Below are positions 33,181 through 44,649 of a DNA stretch of 64,000 nucleotides, piece by piece (position 1 is the first letter of the stretch; each line of letters begins with the position of its first letter). The notes beneath the pieces were generated by a model. It was not told where the DNA came from and did no database searches. It was given only the letters and a program-made list of their open reading frames with translations. Location of the stretch: the NCBI GenBank assembly GCA_022495005.1, contig JAGYXB010001104.1, positions 372,001-436,000 of the forward strand, written 5' to 3'. The stretch comes from Rhyacophila brunnea (Eukaryota; Arthropoda; Insecta; Trichoptera; Rhyacophilidae). The position numbers and the translations under genes are program-made.

Positions 33181-34255
33181 AAGCGAAAGTCGGTTGGATA
33201 AAACCACGGAGAGTATCCAGACAGCTCACTCTTCGCCATACGGCCGTTCTTAACCTGTTGTAAAGGCCCAAACAATAGACCCACTCTCAAACCTGTTTTG
33301 GACTAAAGAATTATATGGAACTTGGTAATACCGTGACATCTGAAAAGTCCCAGGAAGTGTGCAAGACAAAGACCAACATTTTTAGCATCATTTTACAAGT
33401 AACCATATGGCCACAAAATGTCAGTTCACTATCAAACATAATGCCAAGATCCTGGACAGGTAATATTCGCGAGAACTCTGACATGCATCGAATATTAGAA
33501 AATGCCCTTGAAGCACTAGACTGAGAAATCTTTAATGTGAGACCTGGTGGCGGCGCTCGTGTTGTATCTTGTCTATGGTTATCGATTTCGAAGTATTGAA
33601 AGCACTGAAACGCGAGAGGAGAGGATGTAGTTCTCCAAGCTGCCTGCCGCCTATGACCGTAAAGATTTCGCACTGTAATAAACGACTAAAGATTACATTT
33701 ATCAATATTGGAAGTTCAATTTGTTGTCTGCCACAAACTAATATAATATTATCTATATCAAGTTCGAGCTGACAACAATCGTCCATTTTTAATTACATAC
33801 CAATACTGTCATTTATAAAAACCGTGAACAGTAATGGCCCTATGCTTGAACCTTGAATGATGCCAGAAAATGTATGTGATTGATGGAAGGGCTGTACAAT
33901 ACGTTGACAATTCTTAAAATAACTGTCAAATAATGTTTTCGAGAAGTCAGTGTAGGAACAGTCTATCCGACAACTTCTATCTAGTGCTGACGACACAATG
34001 GGTTAACCATCTGATTAGTTTATGTTAATAGGCCTGCCCAAAATCTATGCTGTTCATTCAGTATAAATAACTCCATTTTTGGAGAAATCATGTGCACGAT
34101 CATCTTAAGAACCGTAGCTGTAATTCTTCACTGATAACTGTTTACCACTCTTGTGAATTGGAGTAACCTGCAATATCTTCCACTTTCTGGAAAGATGCCT
34201 ATCTCCACTATAAGATTAAATATATGAAAGTGGGCCTTTGACAGTCAATACACCC
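33180..34255 (-). pseudogene. Jockey/CR1-like LINE reverse transcriptase relic
   Basis: Minus-strand fragments appear in proper order although frames are broken. At about 34230-34150 is a 'GIFPE...' thumb-side block of the type SG.FP..WK. At 33996-33793 is CSYTDFSKTLFDS followed by GSSIGPLLFTVFINDS, equivalent to the 'YTDFSKAFD' and 'GSxLGPLLFxLFINDL' motifs. Then come LELDIDNIIL and DLGIMFDSELTF ('DLGVxFDxxLTF'), and near 33270 a 'LEYGSIVWxP'-like end. This is an old, dead element with many substitutions. Confidence 0.7.
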
Positions 34256-34513
34256 CTTTATGTTAAGTCTCGACATCGATTTTATTCCCATCTAGGTTGA
34301 GTTACATTCGACAATGCAAAAAAAAAAAATCGATGATATGATTCATCTAAGCAGTGAGTCAGAACATGTTAAATTACAGTGGAAACACTTCTGTCAGAGA
34401 AAATCGCAAATGATTTAAAGAATCTTTCAGAGACAAAGCTCTAGTGATTAAAACATTATTAGAATTGAAAATGAAGTACCATAAAATAACCTGCTTTTGA
34501 ACAAATAAAGGTA

Positions 34514-34685
34514 CAGTCCTACAAACTTATCTAAAGAACGGTCAAAAATGGAACTACGAACCACCATATGGACGCCATTTTGAAAACATCATTCGAATGT
34601 CAGATTCTGTCCATTTGCGAGTCTTGATTGGGTAGTTTTCGACAGTGGCTACCCCATCCATTCTTTAGATAAGTTTGTAGGTCTG
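34514..34685. mobile_element. 172-bp MITE bordered by TA
   Basis: Ends CAGTCCTACAAACTTATCTA and reversed CAGACCTACAAACTTATCTA, with TA on each side. The right half (GTAGTTTTCGACAGTGGCT) recurs at 50591-50644 directly beside the DIRS element. Confidence 0.8.
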
Positions 34686-34689
34686 TACC

Positions 34690-35197
34690 TATATTTGCTT
34701 GAGATTTAAATATGAAGAGAGAAGCACTGTACATATTAGTTTGTATTCATCAACATTTAATATTTTATTCATACTTTAGGAAACATTGTAAAAGTATAAT
34801 ATAATACATTATCATTAATTAATTAAATAGTGTATTCACATGTTCACTGGTATTTTGTTTGATTACATTTTGAAACGTAACTTATCAATGCATGAATTAT
34901 TTCTAATTAATCAAGATTGCATTATTTTAGAAGATTTTGAAAATAAGTACTACCAGAATCACTAGAAATTCAGCCATACTGCACTGCTACATATTTGGAT
35001 TATTAATATCTAAGAGATTATGATTGAGAAGTATGTAATATCATAAATTTCATAATAAAATACTTAAAAGAGAAAAAATTGTTAATCAAAAATAACTTAA
35101 TATTAATTAGGTACGTATTGACAACATGAAATTACATTTAAAGGACTTCTTATAATATTTATATAATAATGAGATCAATCACGCCAACAGTTCGGTG
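34690..35197 (-). other. 3' flank of RBM18
   Basis: AT-rich sequence with no gene; presumably includes the RBM18 3' UTR. Confidence 0.4.
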
Positions 35198-36777
35198 TTA
35201 TCTTTTCTTATGGTACGGATGCCGTTTTCTCCATGAATGATTGTCTTTCTTGAGGGGTTGGTATTGTTTCGTTTGATACTGGGCCAGAACGGGAGTTTCT
35301 TTTGCAGCCAGTTTATTTATAACAAAGTCATCGCCGGCCTCTTTGCTCTCCATCATTTTCAATTTTGCTTCTATTGATTGGATTGCCGATCTTTTGCTAA
35401 GTTTTGCATCCGATTTTGACGTAGTTCCCGCTAGTACGGCAATACCGAGTTCAGGTTTTGGTCGTTCAATCTCATCCTACAAATTAAAAAAAATAGTTAG
35501 AAGATCATAATGACTTAAGTACATTTAGTTTTAGAATTGATACATTTAAATTTATTTTTATGAATCATAAACACCTTGACAATCACTGATTTAACTTTTT
35601 CGCATCTAATGCAGAAGTAAAAAAATATGAATTTTTTGAAAAATAGATAATATTATAATTTCATGAAAAGTACCTAACTGAATATTTTTTTGAATTGTCG
35701 TTATCATAATATATCCAAAGTTTTTTAAAGGCCGTATCAAGCGTAACAGGTACCTAAAGGTTATAATAAGTTCAATTCTCTGCTATAAAAACAGTTTTTC
35801 TATTCAATTTTCATAAACAAATGATGAGTGAGTCAACGACAATTAAATTTCAGTTTGAGATTTTCTTATTAAAAACAAGGTAATTGTGCCGCAGAGGTAG
35901 CCATGAACTTTTATATTTTTGTTTTTACGAAAACAGCTTATTCCATGTAGAATAATAATAAATACCTTTTTCTGTCGTAAATAAATCGTTAATTGAAAAT
36001 TTGAAATTTTCTTACATTTTGATGCACCATTATCACAAATTAAGATTATATGAGGTAATATTAGGTTGGGGTAGGTGAGATTAGGTTAGGTTTGGTCTAA
36101 AAAGAAAGTTGTAAAATCTCATGGCCACTTCTGTGGCACATTTACCAAAAACAGATTTTGTTAATTGAGCATTCAAGGTTCAGCTTACTCGTAAAAAAAT
36201 CTTAAAGCTAAAATGAAATTATTTTAAATCCTAAAATTGATTAAGCAAAATGTTCACATACGTTTGATGTATTCCGAGCCCATTTCACTGATAGGTTCCT
36301 ACACCCTACAAGTCTTCCATGCATTGAATCTTGGGCTTTGAGAGCGTCTAGTCGTTTTTTGAATGTGACAAAAGCGAAGCCTCTCGGTTGTCCAGCCAAA
36401 GGTCCGGTTCGATGGAACATCAGGTCAAACTTGTCGATTTCACCAAAAGACCGCACCAATTTCAGGAGTTGATACCAGTAAACAGAACAAAAAACATGAA
36501 ATTACCATTCTCTTCTAATTAACAATCGTTTTCAAACAAATAAATAATGAAAAACTTGAGATTCACAACTTTTAAAATGTCTGGTAAGTATATCTTAGAC
36601 ATACTCATTAATCCGGGGATCCAAGTTTCCAATCCACAGTCTCCTATCATCTGGTTGATTGTGCTTTAAAGGATCTAAGCTCAATGGAATCTAGAAAAAA
36701 ATATTTTACATAATATAATTTCAATAGAATAACATATTAAATAGATGTGGAAATATTATACTCACTGTCACATCCAT
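35198..36777 (-). CDS. RBM18: RBM18, single-RRM RNA-binding protein, 4 exons
   Basis: Minus-strand exons: 36777-36766 (MDVT), 36690-36605, 36475-36262 and 35476-35198, giving 196 residues (human RBM18 is 190). The RRM has RNP2 LWIGNLDP (about residue 22) and RNP1 RGFAFVTF (about residue 66), with helix YQLLKLVRSFGEIDKFDLMFH between. The C-terminal part has the family block SIEAKLKMMES and ends in a basic tail (WRKRHPYHKKR). The cellular role is not well defined; RNA binding is inferred from the RRM. Introns 1 and 3 are canonical. Intron 2 has donor GTATGT but reads ...TTTACTG before GTATC, i.e. a TG instead of an AG acceptor, in the only position that restores NEYQ. Intron 3 holds a MITE. Otherwise intact. 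Confidence 0.9.
35879..36146. mobile_element. 270-bp MITE copy 2
   Basis: Same family as 20745-21014: GGTAATTGTGCCGCAG at the left and an inverted counterpart ending TGGCACATTTACC at the right, with shared ATTAGGTTGGGGTAGG. It lies in RBM18 intron 3. Confidence 0.7.
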
Positions 36778-36956
36778 CACAAATTTATAATCTATATTAA
36801 AACAAAGTTACTCTTTGATGCTCATTAATAGAGCAAGACTGCAGATTTTTAGGGAAATTTCACTGTAATATTGTTATTAGGATATACATTTTCTTTTCAA
36901 CACGACTAAATTGAAATCTGTCAAATTACAATACATTGTTGGTTGAAATTCAGTGC

Positions 36957-37268
36957 CAGTGTTGCCATCTTTTCAAAGTGGAATTATAGTACAGAGCCTC
37001 CAAAATTATACTATTTGGGGTAAAATATAGTAGGTACGCGTTGTCATATGTTGAAAATGTATAGGTTTTTTGTTTCTCAGAAAAAAAATAAAGGATAATT
37101 TGAGAAACTCAGAAATCCCTTTTTACATAGGTACCTCTTCTGACCATAAATTCTTACTGACGAATTCAAAAAATTTCATTTTATACCAAAGGAAAGGGAT
37201 TTTTTACGTTTTTCGATCAATTTTTGTTCCAAGTTATCCAAATCTTCTTATATTGCAAAATTATAGTA
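36957..37268. repeat. Left part of a CAGTGTTGCCA hAT MITE
   Basis: Begins CAGTGTTGCCATC and contains reversed TACTATAATT-type motifs (AATTATAGTACAGAG, AATTATACTATT, AATTATAGTACTTTG), as in the element at 18893-19102. It is interrupted by a LINE at 37281 and continues at 38460-38533 up to the DIRS insertion. Confidence 0.6.
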
Positions 37269-37280
37269 CTTTGCACCAAT

Positions 37281-38262
37281 CCAGTGCCCTTCTCCACTTC
37301 TACGGCGTCAGCCCATCTCCTTCTTGGACGGCCTCTGGGTCTCTTCCGTTGGGGTAGCCACTTCGTCATGATGCTTGGTGCTCTAACTTCAGGCGTTCTC
37401 TTCACATGTCCCGCCCATCGTAGTCTTTGGGACTTACAGTATCTTATGATTGTTTGCTGTTCAATCGGCTCTTCCAGCCCGTGGTTCATTTTTATTCTGT
37501 AGTTCCCATTTGCCAACGTGGGTCCAAAGATTTTGCGGAGTATTTTGCGCTCGAAGACTGCTAATTTGTTTTCCTCGTTTTGAGTTAAGCACCAAGTCTC
37601 ACAGCCATAAGTGACCACTGGCCTTATAATTGTTTTATAAATTAGAAGTTTACTTCTTCGGCCTAGAATTTTCGACCCCACCAGTCGCTTGCAGGCATGC
37701 CAGCATTTATTCCCGGAGATAAGGCGGATTTTTATCTCCTCTGCTGTCTTATTTTGGGCTGCTTAAAAGCATAGACGTTCACCATTATCGCTTGTTGTTT
37801 CATGCCAACTGTGCTGCCCAGCTACTTCTTTAAATGCTTCCTCTTTTCCAATTATTGCATTAAAGTCTCCCAAGATAATTAGAGCATCGTGTGGGGAGAC
37901 TTTGTCACAGGCTCTCTGCAGATCTTCATAGAATCTATCCTTAATTTCCTCGGTCGCATCGTCAGTTGGGGCATAAACGTTGATGAACGTAATATTGTAA
38001 ATGTAAAGTGTACCTTTCAGTTTAAGTTTACATAATCTGTCACTAATTGGCTCAAATCCTAGTACTGCCCTGCGGATATCAGAGCTGATTAAGAACCCAG
38101 TTCCATAGCGACCCTGCGTACCCGCAGATCCACTGTAATACAAAGTGTAGTTTCGCTTGTTTATGAAACCTGCGCCCTTCCATCTTATTTCCTGCAATGC
38201 AGTCACGCTTATTTCCGTTCGTTCCATGTGCCACATTGTATATTTATAATCGTTTGTCCTTA
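37281..38262 (-). pseudogene. LINE endonuclease plus RT C-terminus, internally deleted
   Basis: The right half (38236-37763) reads an APE-type endonuclease: ALQEIRWKGAGFI, GTGFLISSDIRRAVLGFEP, FINVYAPTDDATEE and LILGDFNAIIG (the catalytic DFNA). It stops at a deletion junction. The left half (37681-37281) reads the reverse transcriptase C-terminal region: RRSKLLIYKTIIRPVVTYGC, VFERKILRKIFGP, RLRWAGHV and PRGRPRRRWADAVE. The fingers/palm with the catalytic YADD are lost, so it cannot be autonomous. Confidence 0.85.
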
Positions 38263-38447
38263 ATTCTTTGCTTGGGTCGTAGGTTTATGGGGAGTCCGGG
38301 GTCCAAGGCAGTTGTTTTGGTGTTCGTAATCAGGGTTTTTTTTACCATGTTGGGTGATTAGCCCTACGACGAACCCTCCTCCTTTATCCAGGCTTGGGAC
38401 CGGCCATAGCGTAGGTAGAGACGTTCCCTATTACTATAGGCGGAGTT
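37281..38447 (-). mobile_element. RTE-like LINE, internally deleted copy A
   Basis: It is flanked by the 12-bp direct repeat CTTTGCACCAAT at 37269-37280 and 38448-38459, a target duplication. The 5' end (right) carries an untranslated leader and the endonuclease N-half. The middle is missing at about 37757, and the 3' end encodes the C-terminus. It is almost identical in sequence to the copy at 46481-49331, so both moved recently, but this copy extends about 100 bp further 5'. Confidence 0.85.
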
Positions 38448-38651
38448 CTTTGCACCAATTTATCGAACGGAAATATCGAATTTTTAGTACTTTTTATATA
38501 TTTTTTCCGATATTAAAAATTATAGTATGTTAGGCGTACTATAGGTACCTGTTTTATATCGTACAAAGTACGCGGACCACAATAACTACGATGTCCCACA
38601 CGAGTCGTTAGTTACGGAATCGAGCCGCTGTGACGTGATAATATAGGTAAA

Positions 38652-41512
38652 CAGGGCTTTTTTTTTAAAAAAAAAGGTGCCGGAACTCACTTCATGTCAA
38701 GCTTTTTACTAAATAAAATTATATTCAAATGTCACTTAAATGAAATTTAAAGGAGCTATGCCACGAAGCGAACAAAAAAAGGTTGATTTTTACGATAATT
38801 TTTTATTTTAGTCAAAACAAAGCTACAGAAACAATAAAATACATACATTATATTTGAAATATATTGTACAAATAAGACTAAATAAGACTAACTTTAAAAT
38901 ATAATTGTAAATACATATGTAATGTATTTATTTATGAACTTGAATAAAAGTTTAGAGTGATTTCCAAAGTTTTTCCAATTCTCGTCTGATACATCATCTC
39001 GATTCCTTTTCTTAGTGTTAGAGTCTAAGGCCGAATGTCTTCCTTTAAGTAACCACCTATCAACATATTTTGAAGGATCGAAAAGTGTCAAGGGTGGTCC
39101 CACGAGTTTGATGAACAAGAGTGCCGAAACTGTTTTAGTGTTTAACGAAGCTCTTGTTGGGGTAATAATAAGATTCATTTGCGAAAACCCCCGTTCACAT
39201 TCACTTGAAGAAATGGGAATAGAATTCAGAGCATATACCAAACGCAAGAGTTTTTCAGAATATGTCTTTTCGAGAATGTATTCGCGAAATCCACGAATCA
39301 TTTCTCGTTCATCTAGTTGTAGCCTGATCGAAATGTTTCTAATTTCCATCTCTCCAAATGTCAACCGATTATCAATGTCTTCAGGCCAATATTTTTGGTC
39401 AAGTACGCGAGCCCAAAGTGCAAACTCAACATCTTTATTATCTAGCAGCCTTTTTTCAATTGTCGTTTTCAACGTGGAATAAAATATTTTCGGATCAATA
39501 GGAGGATCATTTTTAGAAACTTTTTCGTGAAGTAAAACTCCACGAAAATGCAGATTGCTTATAGCAGCTGCAGCACATTTATAATAGGGTCCAAAATTCT
39601 GTTTTCTTTCTTCAAAAACTTGAACGAGTTCATTTATTTTTCGATTTGCAATGTAAAGGTTCACATTGCGATTTTGTAGGTCCAAACTAAGTTCCGACAA
39701 TTCTTGGAGAGCGTCGCACATCAATGCTAGATCCAATAAAAATGCTGTTGATGTTATTTTGTTCTTTAAGCCACTGTAAGTACACTTGTCATTTTTATCT
39801 GTTGTAGGGTCATTCATCGCTTCTTTAAAATGACGCACAAGGGATTCATAATTATTCCACACAGCCGAAACTGAACGAAAACTAGATGCCACCCATCGGG
39901 TACTTAAAACTCTTCCGATTTTCAGTATCTCAACGCCTAGTGATTCTGCACATAAATGCAACTCTCTATTATTTTTCGGCGACGCGTGGTATAAAACATA
40001 AAGTTTATCAATAAATGATTTGAATCTATTGATCCCTGAAATTTTTTTTACAACATCACTTACTGATAATTCTAATCTGTGATTAGTACAATGCCAAACT
40101 ATAATTGAAGGAAATTTTTCTGTCAGCAATTTTTTCACTCCATTTTTAGAACCTAACATCACAGCAGCGCCGTCGCATGCAACCGAAACTAAATATTTTT
40201 TAAATATTCTTCTGTCATCCCATATAAATCAAGAGATTGGAGTAATGATTCAAATATTCCTTTTGCCGTTACGTCTTTAAGTTCAATCAAATCCAAAAAC
40301 AAATTAATTGGTGAATTCATTCCAACACTTTCGACACAGCATCGAACATACACAATGAGGGTGGTTTTTTGGCTTATGGTGGTAGACTCATCAATTATCA
40401 AAGAAATTATATTTTTCGATTGAACAATTTCTTTGAAAACATTTTTTCTCATTTCATCACATATATGATTTACAATGTTAACACATGCGTTAGTGGAATG
40501 GAGAATATGACCCATTTCGATCCCATTTAGTTCTTGGAGATTAATTTCACTTTCAAACATATTGAATGATTGATTTTCCTTAGCTACTTTATATGCAGTT
40601 CGAAAAATGTTTGCTGTTATTACTTTTTCGCGAGATAACGATTTTAAAAAAGTATTTTCAATCTGCTTTTTTTTGGCTTCAGAAATGATTTTTAACGCTG
40701 CTTTGTGTGCAATAGATCCTCTGTGATCGAAAAATTTTTTTCGAAGTGACCCCAATTGTAGCTTCCTCTCTTTCCCAGAATACGTGATTTCATTATTGGC
40801 CCATTCTTTGGATATTTTCATTCCCATTGTCGTTTCAGTTCCAAGAGTTCCAACGTTTCTGCAAATTGTGCAGCCAAGTTTCATTTTGTGTACGTTCAAC
40901 CATTCGTTTTTTGAGCAAAAATCGTTTTTTTGATCTAATGACCAGCAGTCTGGCCAATCGTTTTGAGTTCGACCTTGATCCCCGAGATCAGCTAGAGATG
41001 ATTCAGGAACATCTACATGTACCGATATTTCCATATCTTCTGTCATCGTTTCTGTTTTGAGCTTTTTATTTGCGGAATCGGCGCCGCTGCCGGTGGTTGA
41101 GAAGTAACAGGAAATTTTTTTCATATTTAAACTTGGGGTTGCACTAAATAATATATAAAATAGTTGCACAACACGTAATCGTAACACAAACTGACTAAAC
41201 AAACGTAAATAACAATATACGCAGATGCTGCCATGCGATAAACGTCAAACTGTCAAAATCATAATACGCAGCATACGTATGAAGCTAGTTACATACGCAT
41301 GTTTGCTATTTAAACTATACGGTTACTTCACTAACACTAACACGCCAACATTCAAAATGGCTTCCACCTGTACCTTATTTTATCATTTTAACGAATTATT
41401 ATTGTAATTACGTAAGCGCAAATATTTTTTCGTTTAATTGATTTTGAAATAAAACCGTGAAAAAAGGTGCCGGAACGCCGTTCCACCGCGTTAAATGGAA
41501 AAAAAAGCCCTG
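38652..41512 (-). mobile_element. hAT transposon, KIAA1586-like, nearly intact
   Basis: 2861 bp with ends CAGGGCTTTTTTTTT and the inverted CAGGGCTTTTTTTTCC. It is flanked by taggtaaa (38644-38651) and taggtaag (41513-41520), 7 of 8 bases equal. The inner ends share GGTGCCGGAAC. It encodes a transposase on the minus strand broken by a single base. It is inserted in the left terminal repeat of the DIRS element, so it is younger than that element. Confidence 0.92.
38894..41124 (-). pseudogene. hAT transposase (KIAA1586/SCAND3-like) with one frameshift
   Basis: Two minus-strand frames cover a whole transposase: 41124-40189 (start MKKISCYFSTTG, preferred over the upstream ATG at 41202) and 40162-38894. 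Motifs: TTF-like zinc ligands near KLGCTICRN, first catalytic region SLIIDESTT, VACDGAAVMLGSKNGV, HCTNHRLELS, RVLSTRWVASSF, and the C-terminal dimerisation block SSSECERGFSQMNLI. The frames meet at about 40195, where a run of six A fits loss of one A from seven. No other disruption is visible over about 740 codons. Such proteins cut and paste hAT DNA; vertebrate KIAA1586 is a domesticated relative. It could be functional in a sister copy. Confidence 0.88.
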
Positions 41513-41904
41513 TAGGTAAGTAATGATATTAAATCGAAGACAAATATGGCTGGAATTTTGTGATATTAATACCAAAAGCAGTTTCTTGTTCGCGTATGGT
41601 TACTTATGAATAATATGTATTGATTATTTAGCAATAATATACATATTATTCGCTATTGACTCTGAAGTCCCTTGAGATGTTGATCGTATTTTTTGCCTTG
41701 TGTTCTTCTGTGCTGGCCTCTTTTTACCCCCTTTTCTTCTCGATTATTTATCTCTCTGGTTGCTTATCTTGTTTATCAGGCTGGCAGGACTGACGCTTCT
41801 ATCGTAGCGTCCTTTGTCTTTGGTTATTCAATAGTTGATTATTTTTTTCCTTTGTCAGAAGCGAAAAAAAATTGTCAAACGAAAGTTCAGTTAAATTGTG
41901 AAAT

Positions 41905-42948
41905 TTGTGCATTAATGAAGCCAGCAACGTCACGGAGGGACTAGCGATGGAGACCGACTCGAATGAGTCGGAATTACTGTTGGACGATCCAGTAGGTGAA
42001 CTGAGGGCATCAGTAATGCCACTGGATGACAAGGTATCTCAGATTTTTTCAATCTTGACCCAACAGGGTCTGCCTGCAGTGGTGCCTACTCCGCAAAGGC
42101 CGACGGTAAAGATCGACACTCCGGTAAGTTTTTTACGGCCGCCCGCAAGGCCTGAAACAGCGGAAAAACCCAACAGGAATCCGTTGCCTGTATTTAGTGT
42201 CGTAGTACAGGAGCCTGCTTTTCCGACGCCAGACAAAGCTCGGGTAGCGGAGCTTACCAGACTCCAACTTTTCGACAAAGATAATTGGGCGGGAGCTCGC
42301 TACGCTGAAACCCAAAAACAATATTTGGCGGCCCCATCTTTTGTTGAGTTGGGACTCAACGATGAGTTACGCTCCTACGATCGTTCATCGCAAACGATAC
42401 AGCTAATGGAGTGTACGATCGCCGGCCTCCAAAATGCGATGCTCGATCAAAAGGAGTGTATTCGAGACGCGTTACAGCGAGTGGTCGACTCTGTCAGCGA
42501 CCACACCATCGGTACGGCTCTTTTTGAGACGGTCGTAAAGGAGTTCGGCTCCTCTTCAGCACTCAACAAAGTGTCTGAGGATGTCACCCGAATCCTTTGT
42601 GGAAAACTGGCAGAGTTGGTTCAGACGAGGCGGAAGAAAATCCTTTCCGGTATAAAAGACACCTTCACCCGAGAGGCTCTTAACAAGATCCCACCTAGTA
42701 CCGAACATATCTCCAATAAAGATAAACTGGCGGTGTTCCTAGAAAGAGGTGGGGTTCGGGAGAAGGTCTTCGATCAGACCACCAAAGTGGTTGACCAGGA
42801 CAGGGAGAGTCAACCTAGCACTTCGTCAAGTGGACACAAGGACACCTTTCGGAGGCAGGGATACACGAGGAGGATACCAGACCAGGTTAGGGGTGGCTTG
42901 CCGAGAGGCCCATGCCCATCCAACCGAGGTTTTCCCAGAAATAACTGA
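41905..42948 (+). CDS. DIRS gag-like ORF1
   Basis: An intact 347-codon ORF directly inside the left terminal repeat, preceding and overlapping the RT frame by about 200 nt. The position and composition (proline-rich region around PTPQRPTVKIDTP, a central alpha-helical part, a basic glycine/arginine-rich C-terminus GYTRRIPDQVRGGLPRG) fit the nucleic-acid-binding ORF1 of DIRS elements. No zinc knuckle is seen. The start could also be the second ATG at 41947. No host homologue is recognised. It is inferred to package element RNA, by position only. Confidence 0.7.
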   Translation: MCINEASNVTEGLAMETDSNESELLLDDPVGELRASVMPLDDKVSQIFSILTQQGLPAVVPTPQRPTVKIDTPVSFLRPPARPETAEKPNRNPLPVFSVVVQEPAFPTPDKARVAELTRLQLFDKDNWAGARYAETQKQYLAAPSFVELGLNDELRSYDRSSQTIQLMECTIAGLQNAMLDQKECIRDALQRVVDSVSDHTIGTALFETVVKEFGSSSALNKVSEDVTRILCGKLAELVQTRRKKILSGIKDTFTREALNKIPPSTEHISNKDKLAVFLERGGVREKVFDQTTKVVDQDRESQPSTSSSGHKDTFRRQGYTRRIPDQVRGGLPRGPCPSNRGFPRNN

Positions 42949-44649
42949 GGTGGTGCGAGGGGTACTTACCCTAGACGCAGGTGACCGGGTCTCCCTCACC
43001 ACGTTCAAAGGGGTACGCCGCCAGCATTCCCAGGAAATCTGGCAGGCCGAGGGTGCACCACCACCATTATTAAAAATAATAACGGGAACCCGTATTCCGT
43101 TTATAAAGAAACCCCCTCTAATAATGTTTTCCGTACAATTCCAGAAGGATTTCCAAATGCGACAATCGCCGGAGATCACTTCACAAATCGCGGAACTGAA
43201 GAAATCGGGAGTATTGGAATCGGCAGAACCATCTCCGAGCTTCCTCTCAACCCTGTTCCTAGTAAGGAAGCAAGACGGCAGTCAACGACCCGTCTTCAAC
43301 CTAAAACGCCTAAACGGTTTCCTACAACCAAGGCCGTTAAAACTGTTCCACCATTTCAAGGTCCCAACATTCCTGCAAAGGGAAGACTGGTTAGTAAAAA
43401 TAGACCTAAGCCAAGCGTACCTACATGTACTTATAGCTTTACAACATCGCCGATTTCTTTGGCTAGTTTACCAAGGAGAACTCTTTCAATTCACGTGCCT
43501 TCCGTTCGGACTGTCGACAGCACCTAGACTGTTTGCCTCATTAACAAACTGGGTGGCCGAACACCTCCGGGGAAAGGGTATGAGAATCGTCACTTAGACG
43601 ACTTCCTGATGGCAAATCAGTCCAGAGAGATTCTTCTGTCGCAACTGACTTATATGATAGATTTCATGCAGGCACTAGGCTGGATAATCAACAAGAAAAA
43701 TCTTGTCTGATTCCAAGCCAACAGCGGGAGTTCTTGGGTATCACGTGGGATACTCACAACAATCGGAAATATCTATCAACAGAGAAGTGCACATCACTTC
43801 GTCACCACCTGCAATTGCAGATCCAAAAAGGCAGTTGGTCGCTCAGGCATGCCCAACGCCTCCTCGGGCGACTCAACTTTGCAACCTTCGTCACTCCACA
43901 GGGGAGGTTGCATTGCCGACGTCTATAATGTACGAGCACTCAATTATCAAGTAGCCACCCTCACAAAACAACATCGATTCCACCACAAGCTCGAGAGGAC
44001 ATCATGTGGTGGATTCGAGCGGTGGGCTCCTCAGGAAAGATTCACAGGGCAACCTACAATCACTTCCTCACCACAAACGCAGCCGATTCAGGCTGGTGAG
44101 CGCAGTTAGACGAGTACCACCTATCAGGTAGTTACATGGACAAAATTCCAATCCACGTGGCACTCCAACCAAAAAGAGCTGTATGCAGTACTCTCAGCCA
44201 TACAACTCTGGGAGCAAACGCTCAGGGGATCAGAATTACTCCTATAAACCAACAAAAAAACAGTGGTGGCCTACATCAACAACGAAGGGGGCACAAAGTC
44301 CGCAACCCTACTAAGTCTTTGCCGACAGATCCTGGAAATCACCAACCAGGCCAGTATATCATTGACTGCACAATACCTTCCAGGAAAATACAACTGCGTG
44401 GCAGACCATCTCTCACGCAACAAAATTATCCCAGAATGGCACCTAGTTATGGCGGCTACAGCTCCCCTATTTCAAAGATGGGGACACCCAGACGTAGACC
44501 TGTTCGCGTCCAACACAGCCCATGTTGTCGCAACGTATGTCTCACGAAATCCGAACGATGCCCTTGCACTGTTCCACGATGCCTTCAGTCGACAGTGGGA
44601 CTTCAAACTAGCCTGGATATTCCCGCCACCGAATCTAATTCCACAAGTA
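42749..44649 (+). pseudogene. DIRS pol: reverse transcriptase, RNase H and start of MT region
   Basis: The RT core 43100-43595 shows ELKKSGVLESAEPSPSFLST, LVRKQDGSQRPVFNLKRLN, LVKIDLSQAYLHV (catalytic D) and CLPFGLSTAPRLFA, typical of the DIRS/PAT RT. A one-base loss near 43594 then shifts the frame exactly before the LDDFL catalytic motif. Further shifts occur near 43707 and 43928. RNase H follows with a 'TTNAADSGWSAQL' block, VVAYINNEGGTKS and QYLPGKYNCVADHLSR. The region VDLFAS...DAFSRQWDFKLAWIFPP leads into the MT-type extension. A LINE inserted at 44650 interrupts it. Not translatable as it stands. Confidence 0.85.

Larger units (their letters stand above)
38534..41832 (+). repeat. Left inverted terminal repeat of DIRS element, split by hAT
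   Basis: 38534-38651 plus 41521-41832 together match the reverse complement of 50157-50586 nearly base for base (e.g. TACGATGTCCCACACGAGTC; CTGGCAGGACTGACGCTTCT). The match ends after GGTTATTCAAT. A hAT element occupies 38652-41512. Confidence 0.9.
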
